Counted from the stretch's first letter, positions 28,112 to 37,092 are shown. The stretch: DNA of 64,000 bases from Aliihoeflea sp023389195 (GCA_023389195.1 JAEWET010000023.1:1-64000); one strand, 5' to 3'. Notes: generated by a model not told the origin, from the sequence alone. Translations and numbers: made by a program.

Positions 28112-28921
28112 ATGAGCCAACGCATCGTCACGGCCGCCACGCGGGTCGTCTTCATGATCGGGACGCCGATCGCGCAGGTGCGCTCGCCGCTGTTGTTCAA
28201 CACCTATTTCGCCGAAAACGGCATCGACCGCGTGATGGTGCCGCTGGAGGTGAGCGTCGCCGCGCTCGACGGTTTCGTGGCGATGGTGCGGGAGGCGGAG
28301 AATTGCGACGGCTTCGTCGCCACGCTGCCGCACAAGCGCGCCCTGCTGAAGCTGGTGGACGAAGCCGGACCGACGGCGCGAGCGCTGGAAAGCGTCAACG
28401 CCGTGCGTCGCAATCCGGACGGACGCCTGTTCGGCGACATGGCGGACGGCGCCGGTTTCTGGAATGGTGCGCGGGGTGCGGGGTTCGAGCCGTTTGGAAA
28501 GGCCGCGGTGCTTGCCGGTGCCGGCGCGGCGGGGACGGCGATCGCGTTCGAATTCGCGCAGCGCGGCGGGCGCAAGCTGGCGATCTGGTCGCGATCGAGC
28601 GACGAGGTCGATGCGCTGGTGAGCCGTCTGGCGGGAACGGGCATCGAGGTGACCAGCGGCATGCCCGACGATCTGGGCGGCTACGACATGGCGATCAATG
28701 CGACGCCGCTCGGCATGGACTATGCGCCGGGCACGGCATTTTCGCCTGAACAGGTCGCTTCGCTGCCGGCCGGCGCAATCGCGGCCGACGCCATTACCGA
28801 GCCGGCGGAGACGATATTCCTGGGCGCTGCCCGTGCGCGCGGCCTGCGGACCATCGACGGGCGGGCGATGGCGCGGGGCCAGTTCGAGCTGCTGCGGGCG
28901 TTCGTGGCGCCTGACGAATAG
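28112..28921 (+). CDS. Shikimate dehydrogenase family protein
   Basis: NAD(P)-dependent oxidoreductase (269 residues) of the AroE/YdiB family. The substrate domain has SPLLFN and the catalytic Lys in ATLPHKRALL; the partner Asp is in GDMADGAGF. The cofactor site is GAGAAGTAIAF. It starts at 28112 after GGGAGAGGAG. Divergence from the degumming-type GntR gene of the aromatic operon suggests a catabolic quinate/shikimate or related role rather than the biosynthetic aroE. It converges on phnN with one base between stops. Confidence 0.82.
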   Translation: MSQRIVTAATRVVFMIGTPIAQVRSPLLFNTYFAENGIDRVMVPLEVSVAALDGFVAMVREAENCDGFVATLPHKRALLKLVDEAGPTARALESVNAVRRNPDGRLFGDMADGAGFWNGARGAGFEPFGKAAVLAGAGAAGTAIAFEFAQRGGRKLAIWSRSSDEVDALVSRLAGTGIEVTSGMPDDLGGYDMAINATPLGMDYAPGTAFSPEQVASLPAGAIAADAITEPAETIFLGAARARGLRTIDGRAMARGQFELLRAFVAPDE

Positions 28922-28922
28922 G

Positions 28923-29492
28923 TCAGGCCAGTTGGCGGCGTATGAGGTCGGCGAAGGCGCGTCCCGCCTCTTCGAGACGGCCGCCATTGTCGATGACGAT
29001 CGTGCCGGGAAAGGGCGCGGTCGCGACCTTGCGGGCAAGGCGGTTCGCGATTTCCGCCTCGCTCTCGCGTCCGCGCGCGGCGATGCGGCGGGCAAGGATT
29101 TCCGGGGCGGCGGTGATCTCGACGACGAGCGGGCGGCGGTAGCGGCGAGGAAGGTCGGCGAGCACCGTGCGGGAGAGGTTGGCGATCACGACGTGGCCTT
29201 GCGCCACCATCGCGTCGGCCTCGACGGGGATGCCGTAGCTGTTGCCGTGCGCCTGCCAATGGAGCGCAAAGCGTCCATCGTCGTGCATCGCGTCGAAGGT
29301 TGCGTCGTCGGCGGGCTGGTGGTCCTCGCCGATTTCGTCGCGCGGGCGGGTGATGACGCGGCGGATGAAATGGATGCGCGGATCGGCCGCCAGCACCTCG
29401 CGGGCAAAGCGCATGACGGAATCCTTGCCGGCGCCGCTCGGGCCGACGACGGCGATGAACGAGCCGTTCTCGATTGGGTCTGCGGGCGTCAT
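28923..29492 (-). CDS. phnN: Ribose 1,5-bisphosphokinase PhnN
   Basis: Guanylate-kinase-like enzyme (189 residues) that phosphorylates ribose 1,5-bisphosphate to PRPP at the end of the C-P lyase route. The P-loop VVGPSGAGKDSV is near the N-terminus. The ATG overlaps the phnM stop (ATGA). It is the last gene of the phnDCEE-MN unit. Confidence 0.93.
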   Translation of the reverse strand: MTPADPIENGSFIAVVGPSGAGKDSVMRFAREVLAADPRIHFIRRVITRPRDEIGEDHQPADDATFDAMHDDGRFALHWQAHGNSYGIPVEADAMVAQGHVVIANLSRTVLADLPRRYRRPLVVEITAAPEILARRIAARGRESEAEIANRLARKVATAPFPGTIVIDNGGRLEEAGRAFADLIRRQLA

Positions 29493-30628
29493 GCGACGCG
29501 CCTGCCCTCGCGCCAGACGGAGCGAACGACGGGCAGGCCGGCCATGTTGTCGACGCGGATCAGGTCGGCGCGGCGGCCGGTCTCGATCTGGCCGCGATCG
29601 TCCATGCCAACGGTGCGGGCAGGCGTGGCGGAGACGAGCGCGACGGCCGCAGGCAGCGAAATCGCCTCGACGTCCTCGGCCAGCCGGAATGCGGCCTGCA
29701 GCAGGCTCGACGGAACGTAGTCCGACGACAGGACGTCGAGGATGCCGGCCTCGGCGAGATCGCGCGCGGCGATGTTGCCGGAATGCGAGCCGCCGCGCAC
29801 CACGTTGGGCGCGCCCATCAGGACGCTCATGCCGGCTTCGTGCGAGGCGCGGGCGGCTTCGACGGAAGTCGGGAACTCGGCCAGCCGCACGCCGTCCTCG
29901 ACCGCTTCGTCGACATGGGCGAGCGTGGCGTCGTCATGGCTGGCGAGCGTGACGCCGGCGGCGCGGCAATGCTCGCCGATCGCGCGGCGGTGCGGCGCCG
30001 AATAGCGCGCGGACTGCTCCTGGCGCTGCGCCACGAAACGCTCGAACTGGTCGTCGGTGAGGCCGCGCTTGGTCTTGTAGTAGAGCGTGTACTGACCCAT
30101 CGTCTGGAACTGGCGCTGGCCGGGTGCGTGGTCCATTAGCGAGGCGAGGCGCACGCGCGTGTCGGATCGGAAGCCCTCGAACGCGGCCAGCACGTCGGGC
30201 GAGGAAACCTCACATCGCAGATGCAGGAAATGGTCGGCGCGCAGGCGGCCGTCGGCCTGCGCCGTCTCGATCGCGTCGGCCAGAAGCCGCATCTCGCCGG
30301 GCGCAAAGCCGCCATCCTCGTCGGAGCCCATGCGCAGGCAATCGAAGACGGTGGTGATGCCCGAAGTCGCGATCTGCGCATCATGCGCCTGGACGGCGGC
30401 GACGGCGTTCCAGCGAACGCCGGGGCGCGGCGCGAAATGACCTTCGAGATGATCGGTGTGAAGCTCGACCAGGCCGGGCAAAAGGTAGTCGCCGCCGAAA
30501 TCTTCGCCGACCATGCTGGCGCCGGTGTCGATGTCGGCGATGCGTTCGTCGACGATGCGCACCGACCCTTCGACGATGCGGTCGGCAAGGACGATGCGGG
30601 CATTGGAAAAGATGGTTTCGGTCGACAT
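29489..30628 (-). CDS. phnM: Alpha-D-ribose 1-methylphosphonate 5-triphosphate diphosphatase PhnM
   Basis: Amidohydrolase-superfamily enzyme (379 residues) that removes pyrophosphate from the triphosphate formed by PhnGHIL, giving the PhnJ substrate. The metal-binding ELHTDHLEGHFAPRPGVRW region and later LASHDDATLAHV are typical. The start MSTETIFSNARI at 30628 abuts the upstream gene's stop; the longer frame overlaps that gene. Confidence 0.95.
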   Translation of the reverse strand: MSTETIFSNARIVLADRIVEGSVRIVDERIADIDTGASMVGEDFGGDYLLPGLVELHTDHLEGHFAPRPGVRWNAVAAVQAHDAQIATSGITTVFDCLRMGSDEDGGFAPGEMRLLADAIETAQADGRLRADHFLHLRCEVSSPDVLAAFEGFRSDTRVRLASLMDHAPGQRQFQTMGQYTLYYKTKRGLTDDQFERFVAQRQEQSARYSAPHRRAIGEHCRAAGVTLASHDDATLAHVDEAVEDGVRLAEFPTSVEAARASHEAGMSVLMGAPNVVRGGSHSGNIAARDLAEAGILDVLSSDYVPSSLLQAAFRLAEDVEAISLPAAVALVSATPARTVGMDDRGQIETGRRADLIRVDNMAGLPVVRSVWREGRRVA

Positions 30629-30629
30629 G

Positions 30630-31319
30630 TCAGGCGGTCTTTCGTGCAAGGTTTCGGCCGAGCGGGCGGAAGGCCCGGACCGTGAAGGGAGCGCCGGGCT
30701 CGGGCTCGATGAAGAGCGCGAGCGAGGCGAAGGCGACGGGCGCATCGAGAAGGGCGCCGAAATGGGCTTCAAGACGGCGGCGAAGCTGCGTGGCTTCCTC
30801 GCCGCTTACACGGCCGGTCAACGTCATGTGGAAGCGGAAATCCTCCATCACATAGGGGTAGCCCCATTCGTGCAGGTGGCGGACTTGGCGCGTGGTCAGG
30901 CTTTCGGGATTGCGACGCGCGATCTCGGCCTGGCCGGCCGATGCGCGGAAGGCGTCGAAATCGATGGTCAAATCGCGCGCGAGCGCGTCGAGTTCGGCAC
31001 TGCGGCCTTCCGGCACAAGTGCGAAGAAACCGTCGATCTGGCCGATGACGAGGCGCGGACCGACAAAGGGCGCGCGGGCCGCCGTCCAGCGATCGAAGGC
31101 ATCGACGAGTTCAGCTTCGCTGCGGCCCTCAGTGAGGCGGAAGGGTGCCTTCAGCGTCGCGTGGAAGCCGTAGCGGCGCGCGGAGGCGGTGTGGAAGGCG
31201 AGGTCGGCGTCGAGCGGCGCGGGCTCCGCGTCGGAAAACGCGCTGCGGCCGATCCAGCGTTCGGCCGTGCGCGTCAGCGGATCGGTCTCGCCGGGTGTGA
31301 AGTAGATCGCGTAGCGCAT
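30630..31319 (-). CDS. DUF1045 phosphonate-operon protein (2H phosphoesterase-like)
   Basis: Protein of 229 residues of the DUF1045 family found in C-P lyase loci and thought to be a 2H phosphoesterase. The two H-x-T/S-type motifs can be read as FHATLKAPF and FHMTLTGRV. The reaction is unproven; hydrolysis of the cyclic ribose phosphate, otherwise done by PhnP, is a fair guess because phnP is absent from this window. It lies between the second phnE and phnM. Confidence 0.85.
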   Translation of the reverse strand: MRYAIYFTPGETDPLTRTAERWIGRSAFSDAEPAPLDADLAFHTASARRYGFHATLKAPFRLTEGRSEAELVDAFDRWTAARAPFVGPRLVIGQIDGFFALVPEGRSAELDALARDLTIDFDAFRASAGQAEIARRNPESLTTRQVRHLHEWGYPYVMEDFRFHMTLTGRVSGEEATQLRRRLEAHFGALLDAPVAFASLALFIEPEPGAPFTVRAFRPLGRNLARKTA

Positions 31320-31351
31320 CCATAAGCTCCGAAAGTAGATCGCCTAGACGA

Positions 31352-31372
31352 TTCGCATGACGAGAATGCGAA
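31352..31372. other. Short stem-loop after the second phnE
   Basis: Perfect 7-bp arms TTCGCAT and ATGCGAA surround a 7-base loop in the 67-bp gap between phnE and the DUF1045 gene. No T-run follows, so it may be a processing or stability hairpin. Confidence 0.5.
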
Positions 31373-31386
31373 GCGCCGCGGCATTT

Positions 31387-32244
31387 TCAGTGCGCTGCTT
31401 CGTCGATGAAGCGCTCGCGGATCTTCCGCGACACCCAGTCGATGACGAAGATGCACACGAGCACGTTGAGCACGACGAACGCAACCTGGTCGAAGAGGTT
31501 CGCACGAAAGCGCTCGATGATGATCATGCCGATGCCGCCCGCGCCAACGATGCCGAGCACGGTCGCGCTGCGGGTCGAGGATTCGAAGAAATAGAGCGAT
31601 TGCGAGATGAAGACCGGGAGCACCTGCGGCAGGTAGCCGTAGCGCACGACCTTGAGCGGCGAGGCGCCGGTAGCTCGCACGCCCTCCACTTGCTTGCGGT
31701 CGATGTTCTCGATCGCCTCGGAATAGAGTTTCGACAAGGTGCCCATGTCGGAAACGAAGATGGCGAGGACGCCGGCGAGCGGACCGAGGCCGACGGCGCG
31801 CACGAAGACGAGGCCCCAGACGAGTTGGTCGACACCGCGCAAGACATCGAGGAAGCGGCGCACGAGCTGCCGGAAGAAGGTTACCCGCATCGTGTTGCGG
31901 GCGGCAAGGAAGCCGATGCCGAGGGCGGCGACCGAACCGAGCAGTGTGCCGAGGAACGCCATGGCCAGCGTCTGCGCGATGCCAGTGTAGATGTTGGCGA
32001 ACTGCCAGGTGGAGAAGTCCTTCCACACGAACAGCGCGCGGATGAGGCGCAGGGCTCGGTCGGACGCATAGGCGAGTTTCCAGACCTCGAAATACCAGAG
32101 CGAGCCGGCGACATAGGCGAGGATGGCGATCGCTATCGTCCAGCCGATCGCGCGACGGGCGGGCGAACCGAAGGCGCCGGGATGAGCCGCGCGGGCCTCG
32201 GCGACGAGACGCGCGTCGAAGGCGGACAGCGTGTGCGCGCTCAT
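31387..32244 (-). CDS. phnE: Phosphonate ABC transporter permease (second PhnE)
   Basis: Membrane subunit (285 residues) with five to six segments and the permease loop EGVRATGASPLKVVRYGYLPQVLPVFISQSLYFFESSTRSATVLGIVGAGGIG (read in pieces). Its ATG overlaps the first phnE stop (ATGA). It pairs with that permease as a heterodimer, an arrangement common in rhizobial phn loci. Confidence 0.93.
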   Translation of the reverse strand: MSAHTLSAFDARLVAEARAAHPGAFGSPARRAIGWTIAIAILAYVAGSLWYFEVWKLAYASDRALRLIRALFVWKDFSTWQFANIYTGIAQTLAMAFLGTLLGSVAALGIGFLAARNTMRVTFFRQLVRRFLDVLRGVDQLVWGLVFVRAVGLGPLAGVLAIFVSDMGTLSKLYSEAIENIDRKQVEGVRATGASPLKVVRYGYLPQVLPVFISQSLYFFESSTRSATVLGIVGAGGIGMIIIERFRANLFDQVAFVVLNVLVCIFVIDWVSRKIRERFIDEAAH

Positions 32245-33134
32245 GCGAGATTCTCCCTGCCGATGAAGTGTGTGCGAAGGCGTTCCGAGACGAGATCGAT
32301 CAGCGTCACGGTCATCACGACGAGCAGCAGCACGGCAACGACCCGGTCGTCGGAATAAAGGCTGATGACGCGGTTGAGTTCGGAGCCAATGCCGCCGGCG
32401 CCGACGAAGCCGACAATGGAGGAGGCGCGTACGTTGATCTCGAAGCGCAGCAATGCGTAGGAAATGAAATTCGGCAGGACCTGAGGCAGGACGCCGTAGC
32501 GCATTTCCTCGAACCAGTTGCCGCCGACGCCGCGAATGCCCTCGACCGGCCGCATCGAGGCGTTCTCGTTGACCTCGGAAAAGAGCTTGCCGAGCGCGCC
32601 TGCCGTGTGGATCGCGATGGCGATGACACCGGCGAGCGGGCCGACGCCAACGGCGAAGACCAGGATCAGCGCGATCAGGATTTCGGGAATGCCGCGGCAG
32701 AATTCGAGGAAGCGGCGGGCGACCCAGAAGACCGTGCGCGTCGGGGCGAGATTGCGGGCCGCGGGGAAGCTCAGGATCAGGGCCGCGGTCGCGCCGATGA
32801 TCGTCGCGGTCAATGCCATGAGGATCGTCTCGCCGATCAGGCGGACGTAAAGCCAGAAGTCCGAATACCAGTAGGTGATGGAGCCGGGCACTGCGCGCCC
32901 GTCATCGCCGCGCGGGAGGAAGAGCTTGTCGAGTTCGAGGTTCGGCATGATCGTACCGAAATAGTCGAAGATGCGCGGCAGGCCCGAGGCGAGGCGCTCG
33001 GGGTAGAAGCGCGAGATGTAGATGGAGGCTGCGAGCACGGCGAGGAAGCCGGCAATGAAGATGAGGTTCATCGTGCGGCGCTGGCGGATGAGGTCGGCGC
33101 GGTGGCGCTCGAAGGTGGCGACGGCGGAGGTCAT
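32241..33134 (-). CDS. phnE: Phosphonate ABC transporter permease (first PhnE)
   Basis: Membrane subunit (297 residues) of the PhnE family. It shares the loop pattern VEGIRGVGGNWFEEMRYGVLPQVLPNFISYALLRFEINVRASSIVGFVGAGGIG (read in pieces) with its neighbour, which points to an old duplication. It is preceded by a 231-bp gap holding a long inverted-repeat element between it and phnC. Confidence 0.93.
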   Translation of the reverse strand: MTSAVATFERHRADLIRQRRTMNLIFIAGFLAVLAASIYISRFYPERLASGLPRIFDYFGTIMPNLELDKLFLPRGDDGRAVPGSITYWYSDFWLYVRLIGETILMALTATIIGATAALILSFPAARNLAPTRTVFWVARRFLEFCRGIPEILIALILVFAVGVGPLAGVIAIAIHTAGALGKLFSEVNENASMRPVEGIRGVGGNWFEEMRYGVLPQVLPNFISYALLRFEINVRASSIVGFVGAGGIGSELNRVISLYSDDRVVAVLLLVVMTVTLIDLVSERLRTHFIGRENLA

Positions 33135-33176
33135 TGGGTGGGGTCCTTCGCGTGGAGAGGACAGTTCTCCGTCACA

Positions 33177-33326
33177 CCCCCCTCTGCCCTGCCGGGCATC
33201 TCCCCCTCAAGGGGGGAGATCACGCCCGCAATTGGCCGCGCCAATTCATTTGTATGTCGAGCGGGACGATGACGAGAATAATCTCCTCCCTTGAGGGGGA
33301 GATGGCCGGCAGGCCGGAGGGGCGTG
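33177..33326. repeat. RIME-like inverted-repeat element, copy 1
   Basis: The outer arms (about 33177-33220 and 33281-33326) are inverted copies rich in CCCCTCTG-CCTGCCGG-CATCTCCCCCT; each arm also contains its own small inverted repeat, CTCCCCCT and GGGGGGAG. The spacer is about 60 bp, longer than in the other two copies. It lies between phnC and phnE. Confidence 0.85.
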
Positions 33327-33365
33327 CCTCGCGAAGACGTCGGAAGATGGCTGATGGTCATCGCC

Positions 33366-34220
33366 TCACCCCGCCATCGCGCGGGCATTTGCCTGCGACT
33401 TCTTCAAATCCGCTTCGGACAGGCGCGCCTTGGCCGGCTCGCCGCCGAGGGTGGTCGAGGTCATGCCTTCGTGGAAGGCTTCCTCGGCTTCGGCGCCGTA
33501 GATCTCGCGGGCCATGCGCTGGGTGAGCTGTCCGGGATTGCCGTCGAAGACGACCTTGCCTTCCGCCAGACCGATGATGCGGTCGCAGTAGTTGCGGGCG
33601 GTGTCGAGGGTGTGGAGGTTGCAGATGACGGTGATGCCGTCCTCGCGGTTGATGGTGCGCAGCGCGTCCATCACCACCTTGGCGTTGAGAGGGTCGAGCG
33701 AGGCGATGGGTTCGTCTGCCAGTACGATCTTCGGCTCCTGCACGAGCGCGCGGGCGATCGCCACGCGCTGCATCTGGCCGCCGGACAAAGTGTCGGCCTG
33801 CTGGAGCGCGGTATGCGCCATACCGAGGCGGTCGAGCGCGCGGATGGCGAAGGCGCGCTCGGCGGCCGTGAAGTGCTGGAGGAGGCTCGCCACGAGGCCA
33901 TGGTGATAGAGACGCCCCGTCAGGACGTTGGTGATGACGTCGAGGCGGCCGACGAGGTTGAACTGCTGGAACACCATGGCGCAGGTCGCGCGCCATTGGA
34001 GAAGTTCGCGGCCCTTCAGCGCCGTGACCTCGCGGCCGTCGAACTCGATGCGGCCCTCGCTCGGCTCGGCGAGGCGGTTGACCATGCGCAGGAGCGTCGA
34101 CTTGCCGGCGCCCGAGCGGCCGATGATGCCGACCATCTGCCCGTCGGGAATGGCGAGCGAGATGCCGTCGACCGCCTTGCGATCCTTGAAGGCTTTGGTG
34201 AGGCTGTCGATCTTCAGCAT
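33366..34220 (-). CDS. phnC: Phosphonate ABC transporter ATPase PhnC
   Basis: ATP-binding subunit (284 residues) of the phosphonate importer. Walker A IGRSGAGKSTLLR, signature LSGGQMQRVAIARAL and Walker B KIVLADEPIASLD are clear. The start MLKIDSLTKAF at 34220 is set by family alignment; the longer frame runs into phnD. It follows phnD after an 89-bp gap with two hairpins. Confidence 0.95.
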   Translation of the reverse strand: MLKIDSLTKAFKDRKAVDGISLAIPDGQMVGIIGRSGAGKSTLLRMVNRLAEPSEGRIEFDGREVTALKGRELLQWRATCAMVFQQFNLVGRLDVITNVLTGRLYHHGLVASLLQHFTAAERAFAIRALDRLGMAHTALQQADTLSGGQMQRVAIARALVQEPKIVLADEPIASLDPLNAKVVMDALRTINREDGITVICNLHTLDTARNYCDRIIGLAEGKVVFDGNPGQLTQRMAREIYGAEAEEAFHEGMTSTTLGGEPAKARLSEADLKKSQANARAMAG

Positions 34221-34249
34221 GGGTTGCTCCTGCCGGCGCGGTGGGCGCG

Positions 34250-34295
34250 CTTTCGTTTCAAGCGAAAGAGGCCCGCACCTTGCGATGCGGACCTC
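34250..34295 (-). other. Paired stem-loops between phnD and phnC
   Basis: Two hairpins lie back to back. One is CTTTCG/CGAAAG (34250-34268). The other is GAGG-C-CCGCA paired with TGCGG-A-CCTC around an 8-base loop (34268-34295). Neither is followed by a T-run in the direction of transcription. They probably stabilise the phnD end of the message. Confidence 0.65.
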
Positions 34296-34309
34296 TGTGA
34301 TCGGGAGGA

Positions 34310-35239
34310 TTAGCGGGAGCCTTCGAGCTCGCGCTGGCGCATGGCGACGACGCCTTCGAAGAAGGAATGGTCGACGCGCTTGAAGCCCTGGCCTTCGCCG
34401 TTGGAGACGTTGACGTAGCACTCGTAGTCGGTCTCGTGCAGCGTCTCCATCCAGTCGATGGCGATCTGCTTCGGCTCGTCGGCCATCGCCTTGCGCACGA
34501 CCCACGGGCCGTTCGGGATGAGGTTCGATTTCCAGATGATCCTGAGGTCAGCCATGTCGAGGAGGTCTTTGTCGACCATGGAGCGCAGCGCCCCGCGCGA
34601 GAAGCCGTCGGCTTCCTCGCCGACGCCCGACGTCCAGGTGACGCCGGCGTCGTACTGGCCGTTGAGGACGGCGACCACCGCCTGCTCGTGGCCGCCGCCG
34701 AAGCCGGTCGAGGAGAAGTAGCTGTCGATGTCGATCTCGGCCGCTTCCATCTCGGCCTTCGGCACGAGGTAGCCCGAGGTCGAGTTGGGGTCGGCGAAGG
34801 CGAGCGACCTGCCTTCCATCTGCTCGATGTTCTCGATGCCGGAATCCGACTTCGTGTACATCATGGCGTAGTAGCCGTCCGAGCCGTCGTTCTCGAGCGC
34901 GACGAAGACCGGCTCGACCGCCTCGGGGTCCTGCAGGTAGATGCCGGCATAGCCCGACGCGCCGAGCGAGGCGGCGTCGAGCTGACCCGAGACGAGGCCC
35001 TGCATGACGCCGGCATAGTCGGAGGCGGGGTAGAGCTCGACCGGCACGCCGAGCTTTTCTCCGAGCTGTTCGACCATGCACTCGTTCTTGCGCAGGCGGT
35101 CGGCTTCGTTCTCGCCGCCGAGCAGGCCGATGCGGAAGGCCGGCAGGTCGGACTTCCAGTCCTGAGCGAGAGCGGGGGTCGACAGGGCGGCAACGGCGAT
35201 CGCCGCGGCGCAGGTGGTACGGGTCAAAAGAGCGAACAT
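34310..35239 (-). CDS. phnD: Phosphonate-binding periplasmic protein PhnD
   Basis: Binding protein (309 residues) with a signal peptide ending near LSTPALAQ. The mature domain shows FRIGLLGGENEADRLRKNE and later STSGYLVPKAEME, as in the PhnD family. It heads the second phn unit (phnD-C-E-E-DUF1045-M-N), and a PHO-box-like sequence lies 114-131 bp upstream of its ATG. Confidence 0.95.
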   Translation of the reverse strand: MFALLTRTTCAAAIAVAALSTPALAQDWKSDLPAFRIGLLGGENEADRLRKNECMVEQLGEKLGVPVELYPASDYAGVMQGLVSGQLDAASLGASGYAGIYLQDPEAVEPVFVALENDGSDGYYAMMYTKSDSGIENIEQMEGRSLAFADPNSTSGYLVPKAEMEAAEIDIDSYFSSTGFGGGHEQAVVAVLNGQYDAGVTWTSGVGEEADGFSRGALRSMVDKDLLDMADLRIIWKSNLIPNGPWVVRKAMADEPKQIAIDWMETLHETDYECYVNVSNGEGQGFKRVDHSFFEGVVAMRQRELEGSR

Positions 35240-35352
35240 GCCAAAGCTCCCAGGCTTGAGGTTCGAAGTGAATTCGGGACCGCGAGGACGGGACGTCCCG
35301 ATCGGTCGAGGGGAGCTTTAGGCAGGCAAAGCAACAGCGCGATTACGCTTTT

Positions 35353-35370
35353 CTGACGGTTCGATGACGT
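35353..35370 (-). promoter_or_regulatory. PHO-box-like site upstream of phnD
   Basis: On the minus strand the sequence ACGTCATCGAACCGTCAG contains two PhoB-type half-sites, (A/C)NGTCAT and CCGTCAG, 11 bp apart. It closely matches the site upstream of phnG. This suggests that phnD transcription responds to phosphate starvation. Confidence 0.6.
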
Positions 35371-35386
35371 TGCACAGGTGCGGTCG

Positions 35387-36091
35387 CTAGGCGGCCTGCC
35401 GCGGCGCGAATGCCGTCACGTCGATCAGCCGGTCGGCGACGGCATCGCGCACGTCCGTATCGTGGAAGATGCCGAGCATCGCGACGCCCTGCCGCTTCTT
35501 CTGCGCGATCATGTCGATGACCACGGCACGGTTGGCGGCGTCGAGCGAGGCGGTCGGTTCGTCGAGCAGGAGCACCGGATGGTCGGTGATGAAGCCGCGT
35601 GCGATGTTGACGCGCTGCTGCTCGCCGCCGGAAAAGGTGGCCGGCGGCAGGTGCCAGAGGCGGTCGGGCAGGTTGAGGCGGGCGAGGAGCGCGGCGGCCC
35701 TGTCGCGCGCTTCGTCGTTTGACACGCCGCGCGCGGTCAGCGGCTCGGCGACGACGTCGAGCGCGGCGACGCGCGGCACGACCCGCAGGAACTGGCTGAC
35801 ATAGCCGAGCGTGTCGCGCCGGACGGCGAGGATTTCACGCGGAGTGGCCGTGGCGAGGTCGATCGTGGCGCCCTGATGGGCGATGCGTATCGAGCCGGCG
35901 TCGACGGCATAGTTGCCGTAGAGCATCTTCAGGATCGAACTCTTGCCGACCCCCGATGGCCCGGCGAGGACGGCGCATTCGCCGGCCGCGAGGGTGAAGG
36001 AGACGTTTTCGACGACGGGCAGGCGGATGCCGCCGCGCAGGTGCATGGTGAAGGATTTGGCGAGGTTGGAGACGGCGAGGGGCGGGGTCAT
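35387..36091 (-). CDS. phnL: C-P lyase complex protein PhnL
   Basis: ABC-ATPase-like subunit (234 residues) that works with PhnGHI to form ribose 1-phosphonate triphosphate from ATP and phosphonate. Walker A AGPSGVGKSSILKML and signature FSGGEQQRVNIARG are visible. It is the last gene of the phnGHIJKL unit. A 187-bp gap with a RIME-like element separates it from phnK. Confidence 0.93.
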   Translation of the reverse strand: MTPPLAVSNLAKSFTMHLRGGIRLPVVENVSFTLAAGECAVLAGPSGVGKSSILKMLYGNYAVDAGSIRIAHQGATIDLATATPREILAVRRDTLGYVSQFLRVVPRVAALDVVAEPLTARGVSNDEARDRAAALLARLNLPDRLWHLPPATFSGGEQQRVNIARGFITDHPVLLLDEPTASLDAANRAVVIDMIAQKKRQGVAMLGIFHDTDVRDAVADRLIDVTAFAPRQAA

Positions 36092-36128
36092 TGGGTAGGC
36101 ATCCTGATGTCCAGGGCGGCGCTAAAAG

Positions 36129-36243
36129 CACCCCCCTCTGGCCTGCCGGCCATCTCCCCCTCAGGGGGGGAGATCAGTCTCGTCATCGCCGTGCGTGATC
36201 TCCCCCCTTGAGGGGGAGATGGCCGGCAGGCCAGAGGGGGGTG
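36129..36243. repeat. RIME-like inverted-repeat element, copy 2
   Basis: Near-perfect arms of about 46 bases (CACCCCCCTCTGGCCTGCCG and onward, mirrored at the other end) flank a 22-base spacer containing AGTCTCGTCAT. Each arm carries an inner CTCCCCC/GGGGGAG hairpin. It lies between phnK and phnL and would fold into one very long hairpin in the transcript. Confidence 0.92.
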
Positions 36244-36278
36244 AGGCGACAGCAGAGGGGAGTCGAGAAAATCCATCA

Positions 36279-37052
36279 TCACACCTGCAAAATGGACGAG
36301 ACGAGGAGCTGCGTGTAGGGCGCGCGGGGGTCGTCGAGAACGCGGTCGGTGAGGCCGTGCTCGATGACGCGGCCGTCCTTCATCACCATCATGCGGTGTG
36401 ACAGGAGGCGCGCGACGGCGAGATCGTGGGTGACGACGATGGCGGCGAGGCCCATGTCGGCAACGAGGCCGCGCAGCAGGTCGAGGAGGCGCGCCTGGAC
36501 CGAGACGTCGAGGCCGCCGGTCGGCTCGTCCATGAAGATCAGGCGCGGGCGCGTGACGAGGTTGCGCGCGATCTGGAGGCGCTGGCGCATGCCGCCGGAA
36601 AAGGCGCGGGGCTGGTCGTCGATGCGATCCTCGGCGATCTCGACGCGGCCGAGCCAGTCGACGGCGGAGGCGCGGATGTTGCCGTAGTGGCGGTCGCCGA
36701 CGGCCATCAGGCGTTCGCCGACATTGGCGCCGGCAGAGACCGACATGCGCAGCCCGTCGGCCGGGTTCTGGTGGACGAAGCCCCAGTCCGTGCGCATCAG
36801 GAAGCGCCGCTCGGCCTCGCTCATGGCGAACACGTCGCGCCAGGCGCCGTCGCGCATGCGGTAGGAGACGGTGCCAGTTGTTGGCGCGAGCCGGGTCGAG
36901 ACGGCATTGAGCATCGTCGTCTTGCCGGAGCCGGATTCGCCGACGACCGCCAGAACCTCGCCTGGCCACAGATCGAACGAGACGTCGGAGCAGCCGATGC
37001 GGGGGCCGTAGGATTTGGAGAGGTGGGCGACGCGGAGGAGAGGTTCATCCAT
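36279..37052 (-). CDS. phnK: C-P lyase complex ATPase PhnK
   Basis: ABC-type ATPase subunit (257 residues) that docks on the PhnGHIJ core. Walker A GESGSGKTTMLNAV, signature FSGGMRQRLQIARNL and Walker B LIFMDEPTGGLDVS are present. It lies between phnJ and phnL and is flanked on both sides by RIME-like elements. Confidence 0.94.
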   Translation of the reverse strand: MDEPLLRVAHLSKSYGPRIGCSDVSFDLWPGEVLAVVGESGSGKTTMLNAVSTRLAPTTGTVSYRMRDGAWRDVFAMSEAERRFLMRTDWGFVHQNPADGLRMSVSAGANVGERLMAVGDRHYGNIRASAVDWLGRVEIAEDRIDDQPRAFSGGMRQRLQIARNLVTRPRLIFMDEPTGGLDVSVQARLLDLLRGLVADMGLAAIVVTHDLAVARLLSHRMMVMKDGRVIEHGLTDRVLDDPRAPYTQLLVSSILQV

Positions 37053-37092
37053 GGCGGGGTGCTCCCGAATAGGAGCCGAAGCGCTCTACGTT

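Noticed and set aside
28112..28921. Biosynthetic aroE
   Set aside because: The protein is of the family, but it lies in a catabolic context, divergent from an operon regulator, and its sequence is divergent at the usual SxS and NTD motifs.
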